Source: Haladaptatus sp. ZSTT2
Lineage (GTDB): Archaea; Halobacteriota; Halobacteria; Halobacteriales; Halococcaceae
Assembly (NCBI RefSeq): GCF_037081775.1
Contig: NZ_JBAMHQ010000001.1
Span: 1,302,001 to 1,366,000, forward strand
Direction: 5' to 3'
Length of the DNA: 64,000 nucleotides
The position numbers and the translations under genes are program-made. The notes below the pieces were generated by a model. That model was not told the origin of the DNA. It did not search any database and was given only the letters and a program-made list of their open reading frames with translations. This document shows positions 16,777 to 25,291 of this stretch, piece by piece (position 1 is the first letter of the stretch; each line of letters starts with the position of its first letter).

Positions 16777-17058
16777 ATGCTCGACGCGTGGGGATGGGTC
16801 GTTGCCTACATCATCGGTTTTACCATCATCCACCTGCTGGTCTATCAGTACCTCAAAACGAGCGACGAATCTCGCTTCGAACAGTTCTCGCCAAGCGACG
16901 CCTCCGGCTTCGACGCCGCGAGCGCGAGCGCGGACTTCCGGAGCCACAGCGGGACGGTCGCAGGCGAGTTCAGAAGCTGCCCCCACTGTGGCACCCAAAA
17001 CGAGCCAGACCCCATCTTCATTTTCTGCAAACAGTGTATCCAGCCGCTCTCCGCGTAG
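16777..17058 (+). CDS. Small membrane protein with C-terminal zinc ribbon (DUF7577-like)
   Basis: A 93-residue protein: an N-terminal transmembrane helix (residues about 7-27, WVVAYIIGFTIIHLLVY), a polar acidic linker, then a zinc ribbon with CPHCG at about 72-76 and CKQC near the C-terminus. Haloarchaeal relatives are annotated as zinc-ribbon or DUF7577 proteins, a name I give from memory. The ribbon faces the cytoplasm if the N-terminus is outside. The gene is 50 bases after the sugar dehydrogenase and 30 bases before the Nmad3-like gene, all plus strand. Confidence 0.8.
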   Translation: MLDAWGWVVAYIIGFTIIHLLVYQYLKTSDESRFEQFSPSDASGFDAASASADFRSHSGTVAGEFRSCPHCGTQNEPDPIFIFCKQCIQPLSA

Positions 17059-17088
17059 AATAAATTCGTGGCCCGCTGAGTGACGACC

Positions 17089-17787
17089 ATGCCGAGAAGC
17101 GTCGCCATCAACGTCGGTGCGAACACTAACGCTCCCGGCTTTCGTGGCCCGATTTACGACGACGGACGCTTCGAATACGTCCCGATTCCCGAAGAAAAAG
17201 CCACCATCGAACCGGTTGCGACGTACGCCGACCTCGGGCTGTCGATGGACATTCCAGCCGAGATACGAGACACGCCCGTCCACCTAGACCCCGAGTTCGC
17301 GGGTTATGGCCCGTGTGAGGCCTACACCTACGGCGACCCGTTTGGCGTGAAGGCAAAACCGCTCTCCGAGCTTTCGGCGGGCGATTACCTGTTTTTCTAC
17401 GCGACGCTCTCGACGGTTGGTGACCAGCCCGCGTCGTGGATTTCGCCGCGCTGGGGCTGTTATCTCATCGGTCAGTTCGAACTCGCCACAGCCCCGGTGA
17501 CAGGCGAAGCGTTCGCACACCTCCCAGCCGAACAGCAAGCCGCCTTTTCGTCGAACGCGCACTTGAAGCGCGACCCGTTCGACGCTCGGGTGCTGGTGCG
17601 TGGCGACCCCGAAGGCTCGCAGTTGTACGAGCGAGCAGTGCCGCTGAGTTCGCCCGAGGCGGGCGCAACGGCAAACCATATCGTCACCGAGTGGTCGAGT
17701 GACTCAGGAAACGGCCCGTGGTGGCGGCGACCGCTTCGCTTTTCAGAACGAGCAACAGAACGGCTTTTGGACGTAGTGACAGGGTGA
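17089..17787 (+). CDS. Nmad3-like protein (nucleotide-modification-associated domain 3)
   Basis: A 232-residue soluble protein starting MPRSVAINVGANTNAPGFRG. The phrase PIYDDGRFEYVPIPEEKATI, then TYADL, VHLDPEFAGYG, TYGDP, LSAGDYLFFYATL and GNGPWWRRPLRF match my recollection of the Nmad3 family defined in studies of phage and bacterial DNA-modification loci, where it was proposed to help modify nucleobases. Chromosomal haloarchaeal members are frequent and have no assigned reaction, so the name is not evidence of base modification. A GTG three codons upstream (17080) is an alternative start. It is convergent with the RecA-fold gene. Confidence 0.6.
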   Translation: MPRSVAINVGANTNAPGFRGPIYDDGRFEYVPIPEEKATIEPVATYADLGLSMDIPAEIRDTPVHLDPEFAGYGPCEAYTYGDPFGVKAKPLSELSAGDYLFFYATLSTVGDQPASWISPRWGCYLIGQFELATAPVTGEAFAHLPAEQQAAFSSNAHLKRDPFDARVLVRGDPEGSQLYERAVPLSSPEAGATANHIVTEWSSDSGNGPWWRRPLRFSERATERLLDVVTG

Positions 17788-17797
17788 AAAGTGCAGG

Positions 17798-18421
17798 TTA
17801 GGCGATGTCGCGGCTCGTATCGATAGCGACCCGGTTTGCCAACTGGAGCTTGATGACGTCGCCGGTCGCCACGCCGCCACGATATTTCGGAATCGTCAGG
17901 CGGGTTTCAATACTGTCGCTTTTCACGTCCATTGCGAGCGTGAACACGAGATCAGCCATGTATTCGGTGGTGTCGCGCATCGGTGGAACGGCACGCCCGT
18001 TGAGGCAGTGAAGGTAGGCAATGCCGCCGATGTTCATCATGTGCGTCTGCACGTCGTTCAGGAAGTTTCGATACCGAATCCCACCATCTTCTTCCAACAC
18101 GTCGATGGGGTCGATGATGAGATTCGCGCCCTCTGGCAACTGACGAATCAGTCGCAAGGCGTGGTCGATCGGTGCGTCTGCCTCGACTTCCTTGATGGTT
18201 GGCGACCCAACCCGGGTGTTCGTACGCGTAAGGGCATCGCGGACGGCCGCCGTAGACCGTGCAGTCGTGAGATACAGCGTCTCGCGCGTCGCGGTCAGCT
18301 CAAAGAGAATTAACTCTGACTGACTCGCAGGCGGCGCAACGAGCGCAACAAGACTTCCAGCCGGGATTCCGCCCCCGAGCTTTCGGTCGAGAATCTCGAT
18401 ACCCGTTGGAACGGTCTTCAC
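17798..18421 (-). CDS. RecA-superfamily protein lacking Walker A (HTR-like)
   Basis: A 207-residue protein opening with KTVPTGIEILDRKLGGGIPAGSLVALVAP, the typical lead-in of KaiC/RadA-type ATPases. Where the GxxxxGKS loop should follow there is PPASQSELILFE, with no lysine, so ATP hydrolysis is doubtful. The Walker B equivalent LIIDPIDVLEED is present but atypical. Later parts include a strand-rich end RLTIPKYRGG resembling KaiC-like C-termini. Haloarchaea have several such HTR-like or degenerate RAD55-type proteins of unknown role. GTG at 18421 is preferred; the longer frame to 18484 adds a hydrophobic leader that is not family-like. Confidence 0.7.
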   Translation of the reverse strand: MKTVPTGIEILDRKLGGGIPAGSLVALVAPPASQSELILFELTATRETLYLTTARSTAAVRDALTRTNTRVGSPTIKEVEADAPIDHALRLIRQLPEGANLIIDPIDVLEEDGGIRYRNFLNDVQTHMMNIGGIAYLHCLNGRAVPPMRDTTEYMADLVFTLAMDVKSDSIETRLTIPKYRGGVATGDVIKLQLANRVAIDTSRDIA

Positions 18422-18787
18422 AGCCAGGCCCCACAATAGACATAACCGAACACAGTTTCGTACACTTTTCTCCCCCAGCACCACTACGACGGCAATCGGG
18501 TATTGTTACACAGCTTTTAACGGGCGTTAGGAGGTGACTGCCGAGAATCGAGCGGCCTGAAAATCGGTGAAACAACGAGGAAATTGTGACACACGTTATC
18601 TAGTGTATGTGTCAAATTCTAAGGTGCCAAATCAGCTAGACGAAATATGCATGAAATGGTTTAAAACCCCAAAATTCGAGGTTTCAGCAGATGTAAACCC
18701 AGAATCACCATTTTGTTACAACATGATTTAATCAGGCTATAATAACAATCAGTACAGAACTACAGTCTTTCTAGAGTGAGAGTTAGA
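18422..18787. other. AT-rich intergenic region between divergent genes
   Basis: About 365 bases separating the RecA-fold gene (minus) and the secreted beta-helix gene (plus). From about 18585 to 18775 the sequence is notably A/T-rich for this genome, with several TTTAAA- and ATAATAA-like stretches around 18655-18665 and 18725-18745 that may serve as promoter elements. I see no ORF or structured RNA in it. The high AT content differs from the coding regions on both sides. Confidence 0.5.
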
Positions 18788-20602
18788 ATGAGTAACAAAT
18801 CAAACGAGCCTGACGAGTCGGATGAGTCAATGAACACAACGCGGCGCGGGCTACTCGCGCTTGCGGGTGCCGCAGGTCTTGGGTTCACGTCGAACGGCAG
18901 GTTTGCCCCAGAACCGACGTTCAATAGTCTGACCCCAGAAGGGAGCGCGCTCTCTGTCGATGGCAACTTAGACCTCGAAGGGAACAACATCCTCAATATC
19001 GACGATATCGAGGCCAAAGACGACTTCTCTTCGTGGAGTACCTCGGGCACGGGTGAGGGAAGCGTTCAGTTGCGCGACTCGGTAGCCCAGACGTGGTCGA
19101 TGCGCGCCTACGAGGGCGACGAAAACGGGCCCGGCCCGGTGAAGTTCCAGTCGCCCATCACGGGCGCACAGGAAGACGACGCAGGCGTGACGAACCCCGG
19201 GAGCCTCAAAATCTCGGGCGGTGCCGTCCTCGAATCGATGTCGGTAGAGAGTTGGAACGTTGTGGACGTGACCGAACGCGGCGTCGAACCCGGCACCGAC
19301 GACGACCTCGGTGCGTTCATTAAAAACGACTTCGATGGCGGCGTGAACAGCACGACGCTCTACGTGCTTCCGGAAGGCGAGTACACGTGGAACACAGCCG
19401 TCACTGTGGAGAAATTCGACGCGTTCGGCATCATCGGCAAGCCACAAGCGAAAGTGAAGTGTACCAATCCGCAGATGACGCACTTCCTGAAGCTCGGGAG
19501 TGGGGAACAGAACCACGCGGACATGTTCCTCACCGAAAACATCACGTTCGACATCACCACGGAGAACGTGGCTGCGTCGTCGATTATTGCAGCAGTTGAC
19601 GAATACCTCTACATCAACAACTGCAAAATCGTCGGTGAGATGGACCGCGAGTACGGTCAGGTGTACTCCATCCACCCGACGTTGCTCAAGGACACCGGAC
19701 GGGGCTACATGAGCGTCACGATGCCAGACGGCGGATACTACGACCCCGCCCAGAACGAACAAGAGCACCCGATGGGGATTTCGCTCGAACGCGACCATCT
19801 CGGCCACATCGTCATCGAGAACTCGTTCATCGAGGGGTTCATCAACAACGGCATCTACAGCGCGGGCCACCAGGGCCAGGTGAGCATCCGGAACACCCAA
19901 ATCAAAAACTGTGGGGCGGGGATGCTCCGGCTCGGTGACGGCGACTTCGCGTACAAGTGCCACCTCATCAACGACAACGCAGAAGACCGCGGCTATTCGT
20001 ACGCCGCCCTCTGGGTGGCCAAAGCCCGTCACGCCGTCGCAAACAGCATCTACATCGACGCAAAGCAGGGTACACCCTCTGAACTCATCCGCGTCAATGG
20101 CGACGCCAAACACTGCCACCTCACCAACATCCACGTCAATTCAGACCGCTCGCAGTACATCTGTGAGTTCACGGGTGACGGCGACGACGAAGGGATGATT
20201 ATTTGCTCGAACTGGACGATAAACGACACCGGCGGCGAGGGAAGCCGCGCACAGCTCGGCAGAATCAGCCGCGCGAACGTGAAGATTCGCAACTGGGAGG
20301 TTCGATTGAATCCGGCGTCCGGCGAAAAGCGCCACGGCCTCGTCATCGACGCGCCGTGGGTGGACATCTCCGGATGTACGTTCTATCACAACAAGGGCGG
20401 AGACGGCATCTCGCTCATTCTGGACGACGGCGCAGACTACGTCAGACTCCAGAACAACGAGTTCAAATCCGGAACCCTCTACCAGTACAGCCGCGCGTCG
20501 GTCAAAGACGCAATCGTGAGCGGCAACCGGTTCATGGACGGTACGAGCCTGTCTGGCATCCAAGACGGCTGGAACACGCACACGAATCAAGGTGGTCTCT
20601 AA
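18788..20602 (+). CDS. Secreted right-handed beta-helix protein (Tat signal)
   Basis: A 604-residue acidic protein. Residues about 16-35 (NTTRRGLLALAGAAGLGFTS) are a twin-arginine signal; there is no lipobox cysteine, so it is probably released or held by the cell wall. The body is rich in short strand-turn repeats with Asn and Gly (for example HIVIENSFIEGFINNGIYSA, VSIRNTQIKNCGAGMLRLGD and WVDISGCTFYHNKGGDGISL), characteristic of pectate-lyase-like parallel beta-helices. No complete pectinase catalytic set can be seen by eye; polysaccharide binding or cleavage is possible. ATG at 18788 lies after an AT-rich spacer; an upstream GTG at 18776 would add four residues. Confidence 0.8.
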   Translation: MSNKSNEPDESDESMNTTRRGLLALAGAAGLGFTSNGRFAPEPTFNSLTPEGSALSVDGNLDLEGNNILNIDDIEAKDDFSSWSTSGTGEGSVQLRDSVAQTWSMRAYEGDENGPGPVKFQSPITGAQEDDAGVTNPGSLKISGGAVLESMSVESWNVVDVTERGVEPGTDDDLGAFIKNDFDGGVNSTTLYVLPEGEYTWNTAVTVEKFDAFGIIGKPQAKVKCTNPQMTHFLKLGSGEQNHADMFLTENITFDITTENVAASSIIAAVDEYLYINNCKIVGEMDREYGQVYSIHPTLLKDTGRGYMSVTMPDGGYYDPAQNEQEHPMGISLERDHLGHIVIENSFIEGFINNGIYSAGHQGQVSIRNTQIKNCGAGMLRLGDGDFAYKCHLINDNAEDRGYSYAALWVAKARHAVANSIYIDAKQGTPSELIRVNGDAKHCHLTNIHVNSDRSQYICEFTGDGDDEGMIICSNWTINDTGGEGSRAQLGRISRANVKIRNWEVRLNPASGEKRHGLVIDAPWVDISGCTFYHNKGGDGISLILDDGADYVRLQNNEFKSGTLYQYSRASVKDAIVSGNRFMDGTSLSGIQDGWNTHTNQGGL

Positions 20603-20663
20603 AAATCGGCAGCACCTGACGGCGCACATACGGTTTTCACCGAGCGCGAAAAAGACTCGGTGA

Positions 20664-21899
20664 ATGGCCTCCGACCTCGCAGACCAGGGCTCGCTTGCAG
20701 CGAGCATTCGAAGCCTTTGGAGCAATGGGCGGGGGCCTATCCTACTCTCCATTTCGTTTGGTTGGTTTCTCGTCTACGGCCTACGTGCCGCGATTCCCGC
20801 CTTACTCCCGCAGATAAAGACGACGTTCGCCCTCGACAACGCGGCGGCAGGACTCGCCTACTCCGCGCTGTGGGTTGGCTACGCCGTGTCGCAGTTTCCC
20901 GCTGGATTGCTCGTAGACCGCCTCGGTGAGCGAACCCTGCTCGGCGCGAGTATGGGCCTCACCGCGCTCGCCATCGTCGGGCTTGCTGGCGCGCCGGTGT
21001 TCGGGGTACTCGTCGCCACGAGTGGAATACTCGGCCTCGCAATGGGCCTCTATGGCCCACCGCGCGGGACGCTCCTCTCTGCGGTGTACGACAAAAGCGA
21101 CGGGACGGCGATTGGCGTGACCCTCTCTGCGGGCAGTATCGGCGGCGCAGTCCTCCCGTTTCTTGCGGGTCTCCTCGTCGTGACCATCGGGTGGCGTGCG
21201 ACGCTTGGCCTCACCGTCCCGCTGTTTCTCCTCACCGGCCTCTACGTGTGGCGCGTCGTCCCGCACGCCCGGTCGGCGGCGGTCGGCAGCGACGGCCGGA
21301 GCGTCGCAGGCGACATGGACGGCATCATCAGCGGCGTGCTGACCCGCCCGGTCATTATCACCGTGATTGCCGTCACGCTGTTGATTACGAGTTTTCAGGG
21401 GTTCGCCGCCTTCTTTCCGACCTACTTGACGGAGGCAAAGGGATTGGACCAAGGCACCGCCGCCGGCCTCTACGGTCTTATCTTCCTCGCCGCGGCGGTT
21501 GCCCAGCCGCTCGCGGGCGGGGTTGCCGATGCGTACAACGACCGCATCGTCCTCGTCGCCTCGGCGGCCATCGCCGCGCTCCCGCTGTTTGTCCTGCCGT
21601 TCGTCTCCGGCCTCATCCCACTGGCCATTCTCGCGGTGGTGATGGGTGTGCGCCTCGGCGGCTACCCCGTGACCAACGCCTACATCATTCGCCTGCTGCC
21701 CGACGAGGTGCAGGGCGCGGCATGGGGCCTCGTGCGCACCGTGTTCTTCCTGATGAGCGCCTCCGGCCCGGCGCTCGTTGGCGTCCTCAGCGATTACACC
21801 GGCTTCGAGACGACGTTTCTTGTCCTTGGGGTGGTGACGGTGCTCGCCGCCGTTGCCTACGCCATGTTGCCCGCGCCGGGAACCTACGGGACGCGCTGA
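20664..21899 (+). CDS. MFS transporter
   Basis: A 411-residue membrane carrier with about 12 hydrophobic helices. The motif between helices 2 and 3 reads GLLVDRLGERTLLGASMGL (MFS motif A, GxxxDRxGRR-like) and motif C-like glycine-rich helices (GPPRGTLLSAVYDKSDGTAI) follow. The substrate class is not clear; the arrangement resembles organic-acid or nitrate/cyanate-like members. The gene starts 61 bases after the beta-helix gene and may be co-transcribed. Confidence 0.87.
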   Translation: MASDLADQGSLAASIRSLWSNGRGPILLSISFGWFLVYGLRAAIPALLPQIKTTFALDNAAAGLAYSALWVGYAVSQFPAGLLVDRLGERTLLGASMGLTALAIVGLAGAPVFGVLVATSGILGLAMGLYGPPRGTLLSAVYDKSDGTAIGVTLSAGSIGGAVLPFLAGLLVVTIGWRATLGLTVPLFLLTGLYVWRVVPHARSAAVGSDGRSVAGDMDGIISGVLTRPVIITVIAVTLLITSFQGFAAFFPTYLTEAKGLDQGTAAGLYGLIFLAAAVAQPLAGGVADAYNDRIVLVASAAIAALPLFVLPFVSGLIPLAILAVVMGVRLGGYPVTNAYIIRLLPDEVQGAAWGLVRTVFFLMSASGPALVGVLSDYTGFETTFLVLGVVTVLAAVAYAMLPAPGTYGTR

Positions 21900-21969
21900 G
21901 AGGTTCAGAGAAACGCTACGTTCAAGTGCGAAGACGGAGAAGTGAAAGACGCACACTGAACGCCAGTGG

Positions 21970-22098
21970 CTCACGACGATGTGAGCGTGTCGGTGGCTCG
22001 CGGAACGAAGTGACGCGAGGCTCGGCGTGGATAATGTGGGCGTCGGTGTCGTACCGAACGAAGTGAGGTACGACTCGACGCGAGTGAAACGAGCGTCG
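21970..22098. repeat. Cluster of four hairpins with GAACGAAGTGA loops before tRNA-Gly
   Basis: Four back-to-back inverted repeats fill the spacer: 21970-21985 (CTCAC/GTGAG), 21997-22019 (CTCGCG/CGCGAG), 22048-22074 (GTCGTACC/GGTACGAC) and 22076-22098 (CGACG/CGTCG). The second and third have exactly the same 11-base loop, GAACGAAGTGA, and the fourth a related one. The last runs into the 5' end of the tRNA gene. Different stems around a constant loop suggest a mobile or repetitive palindromic element or compensatory RNA evolution. Confidence 0.65.
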
Positions 22099-22163
22099 GT
22101 GGTCTAATGGCATGACAGTGCCTTCCCAAGGCTCTAATCCGGGTTCGACTCCCGGCCGACGCA
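22093..22163 (+). tRNA. tRNA-Gly (anticodon CCC)
   Basis: A 71-base cloverleaf. The acceptor stem pairs GCGTCGG with CCGACGC; the anticodon loop TTCCCAA gives anticodon CCC for GGG glycine codons; the T arm is CGGG-TTCGACT-CCCG. There is one T-T mismatch in the anticodon stem. No intron, and no encoded CCA. A 16-base copy of its 3' end lies 50 bases downstream. Confidence 0.9.
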
Positions 22164-22252
22164 CTCCCTGCGGTCGTTTGTCGGCCGACGTTCACATCGC
22201 TTCGCTCGGTGAACTCCCGGCCGACGCATTACTGTCTCGAACAAAGTGACAG
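22148..22252. repeat. Partial copy of tRNA-Gly 3' end with associated hairpins
   Basis: The last 16 bases of the tRNA (22148-22163, ACTCCCGGCCGACGCA) recur exactly at 22213-22228, and the nine-base core CGGCCGACG also at 22182-22190. Between them is a hairpin (22191-22213, TTCAC/GTGAA), and after the copy another (22232-22252, CTGTC/GACAG) whose loop TCGAACAAAGT resembles GAACGAAGTGA. A partial tRNA copy downstream of the gene is the usual trace of an integration or excision event, but the intervening 50 bases encode nothing. Confidence 0.6.
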
Positions 22253-22373
22253 GGTAACCGCCATCTTCTCCCAACAATCGAATCAGTGAGTGGATTCGGT
22301 GACGGCTCCACAATCGTCCACAAAATCGCCGCGGTGACAAGGCTATTTGGCACTCCCGCCCATATTCTCGCCA

Positions 22374-23207
22374 ATGACCGACACGCAAACGGTTGACGCC
22401 ACAAAGCGTATCGACCTCTCGTTCACCGAGAACGAGCTTGACGCACACCGCGAACACATCACCCAGTTCATCCGCGACCAGGTACGCGCCGCGGGCGTCG
22501 AAGGAGCCGTGCTCGGCCTTTCTGGCGGCATCGACTCGACGCTCACCGCCCACCTCGCCGTCGAGGCACTCGGGAAGGAGAATGTCCACGGCCTCGTGCT
22601 CCCGAGCGAGGTGAATGCCGCGGACAACATGAGCGACGCAGAGCGCGTCGCCCAACTGCTCGAAATCGAGTACGACGTCATCGAAATCAACCCGATTGTG
22701 GATGCGTTCTTGGCTGCGGTTCCCGAGGCAAAAGACGACCAACTCGCCGCAGGCAACGTCAGGGTGCGCACGCGAGCGGTGCTCAACTACCTCGTGGCGA
22801 ATCACGAATCGCGGCTCGTCCTCGGTACGGGCAACCGCTCTGAGGCGCTCGTTGGCTACTTCACGAAGTACGGCGACGGCGCGGTCGACTGCCACCCGAT
22901 TGCGAATCTGTACAAGGGACAGGTACGCCAACTCGCCCGCCACATTGGGGTGCCAGAAGACCTCGCCGCGAAAACCGCGACCGCGGGAATGTGGGTCGGC
23001 CAGACCGACGAAGAAGAGATGGGCGTCCCGTATGACACCTTAGACCAGGTGCTCGCGCTCTACATCGATGGCCCGCTTACCAAGGCCCAGACGATGACGG
23101 CACTCGGCGTTTCTGAGTCGGTCGTAGATCGCATCGACGAACTGTACACGAACAGCGAACACAAGCGCAACATCCCGCCGGGACCTGCGCCGCTTTCCTC
23201 GCTCTAA
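22374..23207 (+). CDS. nadE: NAD+ synthetase (ammonia-dependent)
   Basis: NadE amidates nicotinic acid adenine dinucleotide to NAD with ATP and ammonia. The 277-residue protein has the ATP-pyrophosphatase P-loop SGGIDSTLTAHLA (about residues 49-61), LVLGTGNRSEALVGYFTKYGDGAVD and the C-terminal AGMWVGQTDEEEMG motif with HKRNIPPGP. No glutaminase domain is attached, as in other archaea. The ATG at 22374 gives the normal length. Its 3' end overlaps the convergent zinc-finger gene by four bases. Confidence 0.93.
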   Translation: MTDTQTVDATKRIDLSFTENELDAHREHITQFIRDQVRAAGVEGAVLGLSGGIDSTLTAHLAVEALGKENVHGLVLPSEVNAADNMSDAERVAQLLEIEYDVIEINPIVDAFLAAVPEAKDDQLAAGNVRVRTRAVLNYLVANHESRLVLGTGNRSEALVGYFTKYGDGAVDCHPIANLYKGQVRQLARHIGVPEDLAAKTATAGMWVGQTDEEEMGVPYDTLDQVLALYIDGPLTKAQTMTALGVSESVVDRIDELYTNSEHKRNIPPGPAPLSSL

Positions 23208-23785
23208 CCGCTTCGTGCGACAATCGTAATTCGGTCTCCCTCTTTCAGCAGATATTCGGCCGGATTCACCGACTCACCGTTCACCTGGACGCGAACCGTG
23301 TCGCCGTTTGCCTGCGCGTAGGTGGTTCCGTCGTAGGTTACAGACGCTTCCGTCACCGAGATGTTGAGCGTGCCCATCGCGTATTTGAGGGTGATTTGAT
23401 TCGCGTGGCCGTGCCACTGAGAGCCGTCGCCGCCTTCGAAGTGGAACGCCGAATCCTGATTCTGGAAGCGCGGCTGGCTGAAGTCGAGTTGCTCGCCGCC
23501 GATTTCTGCGGTGATGGGGCCGTGGTAGTGCGCCCCGCCGAGGTTGGTCGGCTGGATGTCGCCACCCCCCGCGAAAAACATGACGTAGCCGACGACGCCC
23601 GCGACGGCGATGATGACGATGACGAGGGCGTAGGGAGCCACGTCGGTCGCGGTGGACTCGTTCCCAGTCAGTCCGACGCGACGGCGGTCGATTGGCCCGA
23701 GTTCTGTGGCGTGGGCACTCCGGAGGTGGTCGTGGTACGCTTCCGCAGAAGAAAACGCCTCGCCGCAGTACGAGCACTCGGGCAT
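23204..23785 (-). CDS. C2H2 zinc-finger protein with one membrane helix and histidine-rich outer domain
   Basis: A 193-residue protein. Residues 3-25 form a C2H2-type finger (CSYCGEAFSSAEAYHDHLRSAH). A single transmembrane helix follows at about 52-75 (APYALVIVIIAVAGVVGYVMFF). The outside part contains GAHYHGPITAEIGGEQLDFS and FHFEGGDGSQWHGHANQITL, with several histidines that could bind metal, and ends in a small beta-grasp-like segment (VNGESVNPAEYLLKEGDRITIV). This is a frequent haloarchaeal architecture without known function. Topology suggests the finger stays in the cytoplasm. Confidence 0.75.
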   Translation of the reverse strand: MPECSYCGEAFSSAEAYHDHLRSAHATELGPIDRRRVGLTGNESTATDVAPYALVIVIIAVAGVVGYVMFFAGGGDIQPTNLGGAHYHGPITAEIGGEQLDFSQPRFQNQDSAFHFEGGDGSQWHGHANQITLKYAMGTLNISVTEASVTYDGTTYAQANGDTVRVQVNGESVNPAEYLLKEGDRITIVARSG

Positions 23786-23809
23786 GGGTTAGCCACACAT
23801 GGCGTAAAC

Positions 23810-24508
23810 TCAACCTTTTCGGTGCGCATCAAAATCGACCGCGTTCTCGACGAGGTGGGCGAAGGCGTCGGCTTCGGCCTGCTCTTGGGCTTCGCGTGGG
23901 GCCTCGTCGCGGACGCGCTGTTTCACGACGCGGAGCGCCTCGGAATTGTTCGTCGCGATGCGCTCTGCGACCGCCTGCGGGTTCTCGGTGATTTGGGAGA
24001 TGAGACCCATCCGAAGAGCTTCCTCGGCATCGACGACGCGGCCGGTGAGCGCGATGTCGAGCGCCTCGCCCTGGCCAACAATTTTCGGCAGGCGAACCGT
24101 GCCGCCCCACGCACCAAAGAGGCCGAACACGACGCCCGGTTCTGCAAAGGTTGCGCGGGGTGTGGCAACCCGCAGATCACAGGCGAGTGCCATTTCGACG
24201 CCGCCGCCGCGCGCCGGGCCGGTGATGCCCGCGACGGTGACGGCCGCTGCGTCTTCAATAGCGGTCGCCACGCGCTGTCCGAGTTCGGCAAATTCCTTGG
24301 CCGCCGGCCCGTCGAGTTGCTGGACTTCGGCCAAATCAGCGCCCGCAGAGAACGCGCTGCCCGCGCCGTGGATGTAGATGACGGCGGCGTCCGTCTCGGT
24401 GACGGCGCGTTCGAGCGCGCGAAGTCCGTCCGTAGAGAGTGCATTTCGCTGGTCAGGACGGTCGAGGGTGACCACCCGCAGACCGTCGGTGTCCGTGGTC
24501 GAAATCAT
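23810..24508 (-). CDS. Enoyl-CoA hydratase/isomerase family protein
   Basis: A 232-residue crotonase-fold protein. The oxyanion-hole segments are visible as GAGSAFSAGADLAEV (about residues 49-63) and ITGPARGGGVEMALACDLRVA (about 93-113), followed by FGAWGGTVRLPKIVG and the C-terminal helices. The glutamate normally found in ARGGGxE is present, while the second catalytic Glu position near the PEPG equivalent (FAEPGVVFGLF) is plausible. Fatty-acid or amino-acid beta-oxidation is the likely setting. It is shorter than typical hydratases (about 255), mostly at the N-terminus. ATG at 24508. Confidence 0.88.
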   Translation of the reverse strand: MISTTDTDGLRVVTLDRPDQRNALSTDGLRALERAVTETDAAVIYIHGAGSAFSAGADLAEVQQLDGPAAKEFAELGQRVATAIEDAAAVTVAGITGPARGGGVEMALACDLRVATPRATFAEPGVVFGLFGAWGGTVRLPKIVGQGEALDIALTGRVVDAEEALRMGLISQITENPQAVAERIATNNSEALRVVKQRVRDEAPREAQEQAEADAFAHLVENAVDFDAHRKG

Positions 24509-24568
24509 GGCAGGAAGTGACCGTCCGTTTCCAAAGGTCTTTGCCCTTCCCGCCGCTAAATTGGGCCA

Positions 24569-25243
24569 ATGGAGGAAGCCGATGCGGTTCGCCACGCCGC
24601 ACTGGACGCGATACGCGATATCGAGCCAGCGCGGTTGCGTGGCGATATTGAGGCAATACTCTCTGCCGGGTCGATGGCCCCGGGCGTTCTGACACTTCTC
24701 TGTGCGCAGGCGATAGAAAACGTCGAACCAAACGCGATTCGCACCCGCGCTGCGGGTGTCCAACTCATCTACGAAGGCCTCCGGCTCACCCGGACGCTCA
24801 CGCAGAACCCCTCGTGGGAAACCGACGTCGAACAAGCGAACTTAGACGTGCTCGCCGCGGACGTACTCGTTTCCCGGGGCTTTCATCTCCTCGCGCGAAC
24901 CGAGGCCGCGGACAATGCCGTCGCCACCGTCCAAGCGTTCGGCCGCGACCAGACCCGGCGCGCAGAAGCCGACGCCGACACCGACAGCCTCGACCGCAAC
25001 TTAGAGCGCGATGTGTTCGACCTCGCGCTCGTCGCGGGAACCACCGCCGTCGGCGCGACCACCTCACCCACCCTCCGGGCGTTCGTCCGCGACCTGACCA
25101 CCACCTACGACGCCGTGGTGTTTCCCGACCCGGAAACGCTGTTCTCAGACGCCGTCACAGAGTCGCTCGCGAGCCATCTCGCCGCCCACGACGCAGGGAC
25201 GGCAGTCGATGATGGGGTTCGTACCTCGGCAACCGACCCCTGA
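24569..25243 (+). CDS. Conserved haloarchaeal helical protein (DUF7114-like)
   Basis: A 224-residue, almost entirely helical acidic protein starting MEEADAVRHAALDAIRDIEP. Its layout (AGVQLIYEGLRLTRTLTQNP, then LDVLAADVLVSRGFHLLARTEA) resembles a degenerate all-helical polyprenyl synthetase: the ADVLVSRGF segment sits where the second-half fold begins, but the aspartate-rich DDxxD motifs are missing, so prenyl transfer is unlikely. I recall this family as DUF7114, unverified. The gene lies 49 bases before tRNA-Thr and divergent from the hydratase. Confidence 0.7.
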   Translation: MEEADAVRHAALDAIRDIEPARLRGDIEAILSAGSMAPGVLTLLCAQAIENVEPNAIRTRAAGVQLIYEGLRLTRTLTQNPSWETDVEQANLDVLAADVLVSRGFHLLARTEAADNAVATVQAFGRDQTRRAEADADTDSLDRNLERDVFDLALVAGTTAVGATTSPTLRAFVRDLTTTYDAVVFPDPETLFSDAVTESLASHLAAHDAGTAVDDGVRTSATDP

Positions 25244-25291
25244 TGCGAATCGAAACGTCTAAAGACGGGTCGGCGTAAGTTGGTATTGCCT

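Noticed and set aside
18968-20134. 388-residue minus-strand open frame
   Set aside because: Shadow of the secreted beta-helix gene with no protein-like features.
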